Assembly: GCA_949317995.1 (NCBI GenBank)
Contig: OX439046.1
Span: forward strand, 38,538,002 to 38,602,001
Source of the DNA: Acholoe squamosa
Taxonomy: Eukaryota > Annelida > Polychaeta > Phyllodocida > Polynoidae
DNA: 64,000 bases
Reading direction: 5' to 3'
This document shows, one piece after another, positions 1-9,833 of this stretch (position 1 is the first letter of the stretch; every line of letters begins with the position of its first letter). The notes under the pieces are model-generated. The model was given only the letters and a program-made list of their open reading frames with translations. It was not told where the DNA came from and did not search any database. Position numbers and translations under genes: made by a program.

Positions 1-529
1 CGGGGAACCAGCCAAGGTGTGATGGAGGGATCCGGATGGCAGGTGGCAGCACCTGCCTCTTGGTTAGTATCTATTACACCAGGGGGCCTAAGCCTCAACC
101 GTCACACGTCACATGACAGGTCTGAGTTTCGTGGGTTTTTCACCTATATAAGGGCAATCGTTCGCCCAGGTTCTCCAGGAGTGGCATGAGCTGCTGCTCA
201 CTCTGGTATGTTACTGTTGGAGTAACCGAATTACTATATCAGCATGTAGCCTGTCATTGCCAGATCGTCTGTTAACCTGAAAAAAAACAAACTTGGTAGC
301 TTACCCAAATTCTTTTCTCTCTTCATTATTCTTTAGCTTAACTAATGAGACGAACCACCACAAGTGTTATGGTTAGAAGGTAGCTGGGAAGTACTTTAGA
401 GTTGTGGTACCATCAGGCAGGCTGAGGCAGAGTCATTCGTGCTAAATGCTAGCAGTGCAAAAAGCGGTCATCCAGGAGGTTGATGGGAAGGGAAAGAGGC
501 ACTCCAAGTTTATGCCAATTGATTCCTAT
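1..529. other. Unassigned DNA, possibly a SINE or LTR remnant
   Basis: No coding sequence is supported. A TATA-like string (CTATATAAGG, near 144-153) follows the motif TTTCGTGGGTTTT, which also occurs near 18,468-18,480 in another SINE-like stretch, so part of this segment is probably a dispersed repeat. A short A-rich tract follows at about 280. Confidence 0.35.
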
Positions 530-1195
530 CGACCCACCACCATACTAACATGCTAAATTCTGAACACTACTGTAAAATCCTGTTGCACCCACCTCCATAT
601 CCTCATAACAATTAAAGTGTTAAATTATGAGAACTATAATCTAAAACCCTGTTGTACCCACCACCATACCTACATGCTGTGTCCATAACACTACTGTAAA
701 ACCCTTATGCACCCATCACCATACCCACATGCTGTGTCCATAACACTACCGTAAAACCCTTATGCACCAATCACCATACCCACATGCTGTGTCCATAACA
801 CTACCGTAAAACCCTTATGCACCCATCACCATACCCACATGCTGTGTCCATAACACTACCGTAAAACCCTTATGCACCCATCACCATACCCACATGCTGT
901 GTCCATAACACTATCGTTTAACCCTTATGCACCCATCACCATATCCACATGCTGTGTCCATAACACTACCATAAAACCCTTATGTACCCACCACAATACT
1001 GACATGCTGTGTCCATGACACTACCATAAAACCCTTATGCACCCATCACCATACCCACATGCTATGTCCATAACACTACCATAAAACCCTATTGTACCCA
1101 CCACCATACTGACATGATGTGTCCATAACACTACCATAAAACCCTGTTGTACCCACCACCATATTGACATGATGTGTCCATAACACTACTGTCTC
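530..1195. repeat. 55-bp minisatellite, about 12 copies
   Basis: The string ATGCTGTGTCCATAACACTA recurs at exact 55-bp spacing (674, 729, 784, 839 and on). The outer copies are more diverged than the central ones, as expected for an array that homogenises from its middle. No coding frame is supported. Confidence 0.95.
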
Positions 1196-3351
1196 TATTA
1201 CAGGGTAATTCCCTATTTAGTAAGTAGCTCGATGCAGCAAGTTGGGAACCTAAAACTTAGTTTTTCCTGAATTTTCGCTAAGAAATTCTGTAGTTTAGCC
1301 AAAAGTTATCCGATTTACACAATATTTGCAGCAAATGAAAGATGAAACTCATTGCTTTCAGGCCAGGGTAGATGGTATTACAATAATATAGTGCACAGTT
1401 TACCACTGAAGTACAAATCATAAATTTAAAATAAATGCTGTTTTTTAAAGCTTGGCCCTATATATTTTGTGAAAAAATATTCTAACCATCAGTTTTTAAT
1501 AGATAGTGCATAATACTGACCCATCAAGTTTATAAATGAGTATGCTTTTTGTCCCTACCTCTATGGTGGCTTATTACACTATGGGAGAGATGTGATTTTA
1601 GTTAGTTTGCAAAAACTGTGATTTTCAGCAAAATTTCTGCTTGGTTTTTGATGTGGGACCACATAGATCACCATATATGGATGCGTGATCACCCACTGAT
1701 ACTTGATTATCTTTAAAGGCATGTGAAATATCTAAGTGATACAATAAGTGTGAGAAGAATTAGCCACATCTTATGATTCTAGTCTTTGGTGCCGACAACG
1801 CTTTTGTTGATATTTACAGCTAAATAGCTCAATAGTGCATTTTAATAGGCCTCACATGCCTAATATGGGGTTCTAATAGCATTTCAATATGGTTTTCAAT
1901 GGGTCATCAGGTCAAAACAACAATTGATGATGGAATTTAATAGAAACAAAAAGGGTTTTGCACCATGGACCTGTTCACATTGTTCAGGTCTTCAGATATT
2001 CTTATCTTGAAAATAATCAAGGCATTTATGAGCATGGTGCTTTTCTAGTCCATATGGGACCTACAGAGGGCTTTTTATCTAGTCTCCCCCCCCCCTATCA
2101 GGGGGGGGGGAATTAAGGGGTTGACAAAATTCTGACCCCCCCTCAAACCCACCAGCCCCCCCCCCTGTTGTTAAAAAATGATCACTCCCTAAGCTACTGA
2201 ATGCAGAATTTGCAGTAGGATATGTTGCCCCTGACTCGACCACAAGATACGTATTCAGCTTTTAATGTGCTGACACACTCAGTGTCACTAGCAGGTCTTA
2301 ATCCTCATTCATGTCAGAGCCACCTCATGTCAACATGATTATAAATCACAAGGCCCAAACACTACCGTTATATGATACGTGGGCCGATACAGAAAAACTA
2401 CTTTTTTTATCCTCTGAAAATTCAGTGCGTGTAGTGCCGTCACAGTGTATGTAATCTCTAGCTCTTGGTGACATAAACATCATCAGTGCTATGTATCCAC
2501 GACTAGCAATAATTCTACCCACATGAATTGTTATTTCTAAATAGCATCTAGGTAAATATTTAAAAGCTGTGTATACATGTATTGATATCATATATACATT
2601 ATATGGCCTCTGTGGGGAGATTACTGCGTGAAGCCACATTAGTCTCACACTGCACAATGACAACTTACAGCTACTCTGTGGATATAACATCACTTATACC
2701 CCACTTGGCTGCTAAGACAAAGGGAATGCATAATGAATATACCGAATACAGCAACTGTATATGGATGCAGTACACCAAGTACATACACCCTCCCCATTCC
2801 CCAGGTTGTAAATCGTTTGAGAGCGTGTCAAGTGTGGCATAAGTGGGATATACCTTGTTTGGTTAGTGAAGTCAGCAAAGCCACAACAGTCTAAGACAGC
2901 CTGTTGTGGTTATAGTAATTACAGTGACTATAACTCCGTGTATACCTACCGCAGATCAATGGAGTGATTTTGACTATATTTTTACATTGTTATTGATTGA
3001 GCCTGAGGAAAGAACAAAGATCTATCGACAGTTCTCTGAAGTTACCTTTCTGATTGCATTGGTCTATTAAGAAAAAAAAAAGTCTCACCCTGCAACTACC
3101 ATACACTCTGTGAACCTAAATTATTTGCATTGCCCACGGCTATCCCAGGGCTGTATAATTCAGCAATGGGGGTAATTTGACATGGTAGCTATAATTCTGC
3201 ACCGTCATATGCAAGACATTCCATTTGGGATGCTAATGTAAAAGAGATCTAGAGACTGGAGTTTCAGGGGGGAAATAGGGCAAGCTGGGGAAACGAAGAG
3301 AAGGAAAAGGAAACATCTTTCTGTCTTTTTCCATTGCAATATGAAATGAGT

Positions 3352-3354
<3 letters not shown>
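1196..3354. other. AT-rich noncoding stretch
   Basis: I see no gene. The short open frames at 2,346-2,842 have no recognisable domain or coding signature. The stretch contains the C10/G10 hairpin at 2,086-2,110 and other homopolymeric C and G runs up to about 2,165. It ends in the probable LTR of the element that begins at 3.5 kb. Confidence 0.6.
2086..2110. repeat. C10-TATCA-G10 perfect inverted repeat
   Basis: Ten C residues, the five-base loop TATCA, and ten G residues form a perfect 10-bp GC hairpin. More C and G runs lie just downstream to about 2,165. Confidence 0.9.
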
Positions 3355-3409
<55 letters not shown>

Positions 3410-3420
3410 TGTGTGTGTGT
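3355..3420. repeat. (GA)n/(GT)n microsatellite
   Basis: About 50 bp of GA repeats, with one GAAA interruption, run into a short GT repeat. The serine-leucine-rich open frames on the minus strand here are by-products of the repeat. Confidence 0.95.
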
Positions 3421-3449
3421 AAGAGTACAAGAAACCATATTGTTAACAA

Positions 3450-3580
3450 CAGCAAGTGCCAATTGCAACTGTTAAGCCTATGCAATAAAGATATATAAAC
3501 TGTATCTACGGGTTCTTGAGTTATCTCTTCATCAATGTCATCGAGAATCATTATATTAAAAAGGATGTCTCAACCCGACA
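3450..3580 (+). mobile_element. 3' part of a 5' LTR (element 1)
   Basis: The segment has an AATAAA signal near 3,484 followed by a TATATAAAC string. It ends with CCCGACA immediately before a primer-binding-site-like sequence. The CA end, polyadenylation signal and adjoining PBS together fit the R/U5 end of an LTR. The 5' boundary is not identified; the GA microsatellite may lie inside the LTR. Confidence 0.55.
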
Positions 3581-3597
3581 TTTTGGTGGAGAACCCG
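3581..3597 (+). other. Primer-binding site, LTR element 1
   Basis: TTTTGGTGGAGAACCCG follows the LTR's CA end. Retroelement PBSs typically begin with TGG, the complement of the tRNA CCA end. The core TGGTGGAGAAC is repeated exactly at 13,347 in the second LTR element, which supports a functional role. The priming tRNA is not identified. Confidence 0.55.
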
Positions 3598-3628
3598 TCT
3601 TTTTCGGCACATATATTAACATGACCAG

Positions 3629-5118
3629 ATGTCGGACCACGATGAGCAAAGTACCACTATAAATTTTGATACTAACACAAATGAACAACAATTAGACATT
3701 AACACCAGCCCCATAGAATTCGGTAATTCACAAATTAAAGACAATAACAACTCAAACAGCACAGCTGCAGACGTCACATTGACAGAACGAGAAATCATAC
3801 TCGAAGAAAACACTGTATCAGACACAAACAGCGCATCTTCAACACCTTTGCTTATATTCCCACACACACAAAGCTAATATCCTGCACCACCTTTACCGCA
3901 AAGATTTATACCACCCACTTCACCCCCAATAGCAAATTGCACATCTGACCGAAACATCCAAAACCAATTACAGAAGCAATTTCAGATACAAAGAAAAAAT
4001 CAAAACCCCATCACAAATTACTCCCCTCTCCACATTGATCGTTCAATCGATTTTGAGGAAACACCAGAAAGACAGGATGTAAATACACCATCATATATCC
4101 AAACAAACGCCAGCACAAGTTCTATCATAGGTATCGTGCCCATATATCTGGCACATAACCAGCCAGCGTTAAACAATTTATCGAATGGAAACGATGAAGC
4201 CATAAGAAAATTAGGCGATTTGGCAGCAGATATTGTATTATCAAAGACAATTACAACCAATGCCAATGCAAACTACATAGGGACAGGCGCAAGACCAAAA
4301 GACACCAATATACAGCAAGATTGCCAACAATTGGTAATGTAGATACGCTATCAGAGCACGATTATATTAACCTAGGAACAGGCGCAGAAGCTAAATTTAA
4401 TCCCTTAAGGCAACATACAGAAAAAGGTACCAATGTAAACTGGAGAAAATTGGAAATCGCTGAAATAGCCAACATGGATGATAGAATCAGAGATCTAGAC
4501 AGTCACCTGACTGAATACACTGACAGTCAAATCAACAAGATCAGAGCAGAATTGAAGCTGGAATGCTCAAAACTGCAATCATCAATCAAAAGCCAAAACA
4601 CACAATCAGAAAATATACATCAAACTCTACGCAGCCAAAGAGAGACAACAGAAACAATTCTAGAAAAACAGCATATTGACTTACAGTCAACAATGGATAG
4701 CTTATATAGCAGAATCATGGGAGACCAAGAAAATGAAAGGTCTCTAACTAAATCAATGTTTGATACAACCAGATCAAGCATTGACAGTCTGGCTGAAAAG
4801 CTCAAAAACACAACCATTCAAGTGAATGTCATAAATGGCAAAATCGGTAATCTGGAGGAAAAGATAACCAGAGTCCTAGAAATGATGGAATGCAATGCCG
4901 CAGACCCTATGTACAACCTTGGTTACGCCTCGGCATGCAACCAAGACGATTTAGGGACAATCAACCACATCACCGAAAGCTATAAACACGGCGCGGTGTA
5001 TGACAATGTGTACCTAGGCACCCCAGTCATAAGTGACAATCGGGGTCTATCGGCATTTGTCTTCAGTGAATATTGTTGGCTGTACTGGGCTAAAGAATGT
5101 ATGGCCAGATCAGTATAA
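3629..5118 (+). pseudogene. gag: Broken 5' gag of LTR element 1, coiled-coil protein
   Basis: The open frame starts at ATG 3,629, about 30 bp after the PBS. It has a polar Asn/Thr/Ser-rich N-terminus, is broken by TAA at 3,875-3,877, resumes in the same frame to 4,342, then shifts frame near 4,325 and stays open to 5,118. The last part (about 4,440-4,900) is strongly heptad-like, with many charged residues, Leu and Ile, so a coiled coil is likely. No capsid, zinc knuckle or pol sequence follows; the element appears cut off near 5.1 kb. The position after a PBS is the main reason to call it gag. The sequence alone shows only a coiled-coil protein with one nonsense codon and one frameshift. It could instead be a non-Gag accessory ORF. 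Confidence 0.5.
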
Positions 5119-5531
5119 AAATGGGCAACCAACCTTGGCCAAATATTGATCTGATGATGTATTGCCTTTTACCAAATTGACCATCTCAGTTTGGGTCAGA
5201 TCAAAAAGTCAAATTGACCTGAGCCCGAACTGGCCAGCCAACTTTGGAACTATCTGTGCCATAATGTGCCTGGCCAGACATGCATGACATAAACGTCCAC
5301 GGTGGGCAAAAACCACGGAGCTCAAGTTGGTTACCCTGGTGTGGGCCACATCAGCAGCCATCTGTAGCCATACTGTGGCTACCCCTCGTTCCTTAAGCTG
5401 CGTACTCATAATCCTCTCTCCTCCCTTATCAAATATCCAAGATCGCCCTCTAATTTAGCTTATCTCAGAAACCTGGCAAGTGTAAGTAGAGTGTCAGAAA
5501 CTCCCGTGCAGAAACCACTTTTATACGGCAT
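5119..5531. other. Unassigned spacer
   Basis: No gene is supported. Several GGCCA-containing words recur between 5,110 and 5,350, suggesting a degenerate repeat. The truncation point of element 1 lies at its left edge. Confidence 0.5.
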
Positions 5532-5800
5532 GGAGCCCTGGAAAGGACATCTGTTTTCTACACATTTATTTCTAGAGTTTGTTTCCGCAAGAAGTATTTT
5601 GTTTCCGCAAGAAGTATTTTTGTTTCCACAAGTAGTATTTTCGTTTCTGCAAGAAGTATTTTCATTTCCGCAAGTAGTATTTTCGTTTCCGCAAGTTTTA
5701 TTTTCATTTTCGCAACTTTAATTTTCGTTTTCGCAACTTATACTTTTGTCTCCACAACTTAGTTTTTCTTTGTGCATAGTCAATCAATTGTGAATGTTAA
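5532..5800 (+). mobile_element. Solo left arm of a foldback element
   Basis: The arm starts with GGAGCCCTGGAAAGGACAT, continues through about nine degenerate ~20-bp units of the form TTTCCGCAAGTAGTATTTTC, and ends near a TCAATCAATTGTG string. The same order of parts occurs in direct orientation at 7,965-8,180 and inverted at 8,185-8,409. No matching right arm is seen next to this copy, unless it shares the one at 8.4 kb. Confidence 0.75.
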
Positions 5801-6060
5801 TACTGCACAGATTCTGACATTTGCCCTGATTATGATGCTACTGTCATCCAGTCTCCATCCAGCTGTGCACATGCATAAATTTACACAAGAGACTCTCATA
5901 ACTGTGAGTGTGGCATCTGTCTACTACATATTTTGCCATTGGCACAGGATGCCAAACAGTCATAACAACGAATTATCAACAGGCGTTGTGAGGAAAAGAG
6001 GGAGGAGGAGGCGCAGCGTAATGGAGAAGGGTGTGGAGTAGATGGAGAGCAATTTGAGGT
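5801..6060. other. Unassigned spacer between foldback arm and minisatellite
   Basis: No gene or repeat is recognised. Confidence 0.5.
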
Positions 6061-7195
6061 TGCTGTCCATTGAGGGGCAAGTTGAGAGGTGATAGGTTGG
6101 GGGGGGGTGAGAAGGGATGGATGGGAGGGTGCGTGAGAGAAGGGGTGAGTAGGAGGGGGTGTGAGAAGGGATGGGTCGGAGGGGGTGTGAAGAGGGATGG
6201 ATTTGAAAAAGGAGGGGGCGGGGTCCAAAAGGAGGGGGTGTACCCCCTATTTTCAAGCTAATTTTGGAGTGCAAAATATGAGATCTAACTCTTAAGTACT
6301 GACAAAAAGGAGTAGGTGCACTCCCCGGTGCCACCATCTAAATCCACCACTGTGTGAGAGAGGATGGGTTGGAGGGTGTGAGAAGGGATGAGTAGAAGGG
6401 TGTATGGGAAGGAATGGATAGAAGGATGTGTGAGAGAAGGGATCCGTGGGAGGGTGTGTGAGAGAGTGGATGGATACACGGGTGTGTGAGAAGGCATGGG
6501 TAGGAGGGTGTGAGAGAAGGGATAGGTAAGAGGTGTGTGAGAAGGGATGGGTAGGAGGGTGTGTGAAAAGGGATGGGTAGGAGGGTGTGTCAGAGAAGGT
6601 ATAGGTAGGAGGGTGTGTGAGAAGGGATGGGTAGGAGGGTGTGTGAGAAGGGATGGGTAGGCGGTGTGTCAGAGAAGGCATGGGTAGGAGGTGTGTGAGA
6701 GAAGCGATGGTTAGGAGGGTGTGTGAGAAGGAATGGGTAGGAGGTGTGTGAGAGAAGGGATGGGTAGGAGGTGTGTGAGAAGGGATGGGTAGGAGGTGTG
6801 TGAGAGAAGGGATGGGTAGGAGGTGTATGAGAAGGGATGGGTAGGAGGTGTGTGAGAGAAGGGATGGGTAGGATGTGTGTGAGAAGTGATGGGTAGGAGG
6901 TGTGTGAGAGAAGGGATGGGTAGGAGGTGTGTGAGAGAAGGGATGGGTAGGAGGGTGTGTGAGAAGGGCTGGGTAGGAGGCGGTTGAGAGAAGGGATGGG
7001 TAGGAGATGTGTGAGAGAAGGGATGGGTAGGAGGTGTGTGAGAAGGGATGGGTAGGATGTGTGAGAGAAGGGATGGGTAGGAGGTGTGAGAGAAGGGATG
7101 GGTAGGAGGTTTGAGAGAAGGGATGGGTAGGAGGTGTGTGAGAGAAGGGATGGGTAAAAGGTGGGTGAGAAGGGATGGGTAGGAGGAATTTTGGA
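6061..7195. repeat. Purine-rich minisatellite, ~23-27-bp unit
   Basis: The consensus is close to GAAGGGATGGGTAGGAGGTG plus a variable GTGAGA stretch, repeated about 40 times. C is almost absent from the plus strand over 1.1 kb. The GGG tracts are spaced as in G-quadruplex motifs. Long Pro/Ser/His frames on the minus strand arise only because the repeat lacks stop codons there. Confidence 0.95.
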
Positions 7196-7964
7196 CTGGG
7201 CTCAAGGGGAGTCATAAGCACGGACACCCAAAAGAATTCCTCCCTTATTTGAAGACAATTTTTTACAATTTATAGCCACTACTTCATATTGTCTGGTACA
7301 AAAAAGCCAGGTCCATGAGCCACTCCTACTAAACAGAACTCGAATTGGGAACGTTCACAACTGGGTGAAAATAGGGAGGTGACCACCCCTCAACAAGAAC
7401 TCGAGGGTTTCTATCTTTGGGGATGCAGCTCTAGTGGATACAGGGGAGGGGGGTGGTGGATGATGAACTATTTTCTTTCCTTACTAAGGCCAAAAAATTA
7501 AAGGTGTGTTTCCAGTAACATGACTTGATAAGATAGGGTCGGTAGGTTGGATTTTTTTTAAATTTTCTTTTTTTTACATTTATATAGGAAATGTTAGGGC
7601 ACATGTCAATGGATGTATCAAATTCTTTGATTTAATTTTAAAATAATGATGGGAAAATGATAAGTTCTGTGAGAGAGGGGGAGAGCACGAAAAGGATAAA
7701 GGAAAAATCCTCAAAAAGTAATGGAAATTTTCTTTAAAATATGAAGAAATATTAAAATATGAAAAACAAACTTTTTTTATTTGGCCTAAGGCGTTTGGGC
7801 TTCATTGAACTACTTTAGGTTTTGGTCACAAAAAAAACATGTTGCATTTCCCGTATAGTTCATCTTTATTTACTTATCACATGAATATAAAAGAGGGCTA
7901 TTCAAGGACAATTGAATATATTCCGGGAGGGCACAGGATATAAAAGGGTTCCCTAATACAGAGC
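7196..7964. other. Unassigned AT-rich spacer
   Basis: No gene, RNA or recognised repeat is seen. Confidence 0.5.
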
Positions 7965-8409
7965 CATGGAAAGGACATTTCTACATTGTTTTTTCTTAAG
8001 TTCGTTTCCGCAAGTTTTATTTTCATTTTCGCAAGTTTATATTTTCGTTTTCGCAAGTTTCATTTTCGTTTTTCACAAGTTTCATATTCATTTTCGCAAC
8101 CTTTATTTTTGTTTTTGCTACTTTTGGTTGCACAACTTAATAGCTTTTTTGAGCATGGTCAATCAATTGTGGATGTTGTGTTGTGGAAACAAAGACATGA
8201 GTTGCGGAAACAAAAAATAAAATTTGCGGAAACGAAAATAAAAAGTTGCGAAAACGAAAATAAAAATTGCGGAAACGGAAATACTACTTGCGGAAACGAA
8301 AATACTACTTGCAGAAACGAAAATACTTCTTGTGGAAACGAGAATACTTCTTGTGGAAACAAACTCTAGAAATAAATGTGTAGAAAACAGATGTCCTTTC
8401 CAGGGCTCC
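7965..8409. mobile_element. Short foldback (palindromic) element
   Basis: The left arm begins GAGCCATGGAAAGGACAT and the right arm ends ATGTCCTTTCCAGGGCTCC, an inverted match. Both arms consist of the same ~20-bp units, read TTTCCGCAAG on the left and CTTGCGGAAAC on the right. The centre is near 8,150-8,190 and includes TCAATCAATTGTGG. No coding capacity is seen. Flanking hexamers (TAATAC, TACTAC) are too short and imperfect to call a target-site duplication. Confidence 0.85.
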
Positions 8410-9315
8410 GTACTACGAGGCTTTACACAGCAGTGATGTAATTAGAGGGCTCCCACTAGAGATGCTCTAATGATGCGGAAGGAAGCTAAGATGAACAACT
8501 AATTGTCACAATGATCGTTGATAGTTTTACAGGAGGGGAGCAGGGAATGTCTGTTAAGTATCAGAAACAGCAGTGGCAGGACACGGGTGGGGCGGAGGAT
8601 CGATGGAGGTGATTTGTTGGTGTATTGATCCAGAGGTAATGTACGTAGGACGGGCTCGGAGGTACCACATGCAGGGGTCCTGAACACCCAGTACCATCCT
8701 GTTTACCAGTTGGCAGCAAGGTAGGGGGCAGAACAAGGGACATAATATTTATAGAATATATGTTTTACTTTTTGAGTGGCATATGCAGTAGAGTATCCGA
8801 TATGTTGTTTCATCTGTGTAGCCAATCATAGCATTACAAAGAATAATGCAACTCAAAATATGCTTGCACAAACAGCCATATTCTCATTTAGAATGGCACA
8901 GATCTAAACAATCAGTGTGTATCCTGATCAATTTTAAGGAAATAACGTGCCGATATATGATTCTCAATCTAGGATGAGAATAGACCCATTTGGATAGAGA
9001 CGTCCTAAAATCAATCAAGATCTACACTGATTGTTAAAACACAATGCTTTTGTATTCAATGCATACATTTTACAATTGATACAACTTTCTTCGTGTCTGA
9101 TATAAAGCATTTAAAGTGACATGTTGATTTTTGACTGGAAGCACTGGAAGGATTTTGTATATACTGCTTATGCACATGGACAAATCCAACCATGGAAGTC
9201 CAAGCCTGTAAATTGTTGTTCCGACGATGTGGTCAAACATGACACCATACCACACGTATATATTTCTGCGCTGCTGCATGGTAGAGCAGAAACTGGTTCA
9301 TCAGAACAGCTTAGA
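8410..9315. other. Unassigned noncoding stretch
   Basis: No recognised repeat or gene. The overlapping short open frames at 8,499-8,743 and 9,070-9,377 show no domain. Confidence 0.5.
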
Positions 9316-9413
9316 CCCTTTGTCACCCCCTGCCGGCTCACATCCCCTCCAACAACTACAATAGAACTGTAGACCACACACTCCTGAGGCTCTCTGCCCT
9401 CCCATCCTCCCTA
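9316..9413 (+). CDS. Possible exon of an unidentified host gene
   Basis: One frame reads through this segment as a plausible protein stretch containing the words NNYNRTVDHTLLRLSALPSS and ends at CTACGG/GTGAAG, a possible splice donor. An AG acceptor lies near 9,308-9,310. It is 84 bp upstream of a stronger exon candidate on the same strand, which is the main support. The frame is closed upstream by a TAG, so an exon boundary or chance must explain the open stretch. No family is recognised. Confidence 0.25.
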
Positions 9414-9497
9414 CGGGTGAAGCCGTCATTTACCGTTATTACTTACCTATCTGTGTCAGATTGTTAACCGTCTTAAAGCTCCTCCTGTCTCCTCCAG

Positions 9498-9833
9498 CTC
9501 CTACACTCTACATGGTGTGTTCCTGTGTACGTCCTCCTACTGCCAAGACAGCCGAGTAGGTTTAACCAGGATACCTACAACCAGTCCTATATGGTTGATG
9601 AGCTACTCTGCGAGCTGATCCATGAGCTGGCCTGTGAGACAAGTAGGCGGCTGCAGTACCTGCGTACCATCTATAGAGCAGCAGGCTCAGTCCACTCCCT
9701 CAGTCCACTCCCCTCCACCACACAGGCCGCACCCAGCTGTGCGCTGTTCCCACAGATCACTGCCTCGACCAGCATGCCCACTTGCTGCACCCCTGTGCAT
9801 ATCAGTGGTCAGCTATTGCACATTGTAATTAAG
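9498..9833 (+). CDS. Probable internal exon of an unidentified host gene
   Basis: The segment is exactly 112 codons in one frame, bounded by a pyrimidine-rich acceptor (CTCCTCCTGTCTCCTCCAG) and a donor AAG/GTATCT, so it would be a phase 0-0 exon. The N-terminal half encodes an ordered-looking sequence: VYVLLLPRQPSRFNQDTY, then MVDELLCELIHELACET, then RRLQYLRTIYRAAG. The second half is Ser/Pro/Thr-rich and probably disordered. It is GC-richer than the flanks. I do not recognise the family. Support is limited to frame, splice-like edges and amino-acid composition; neighbouring exons beyond 9.3 kb were not found, and the rest of the gene could be lost or lie outside the window. Confidence 0.4.

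Noticed and set aside
3205-3551. Minus-strand ORFs with long Ser-Leu runs
   Set aside because: Direct by-product of the (GA)n microsatellite.
6292-7227. 311-codon minus-strand ORF rich in Ser, Pro, His and Thr
   Set aside because: It lies wholly in the purine-rich minisatellite, which has no stop codons on that strand; other frames are equally open.
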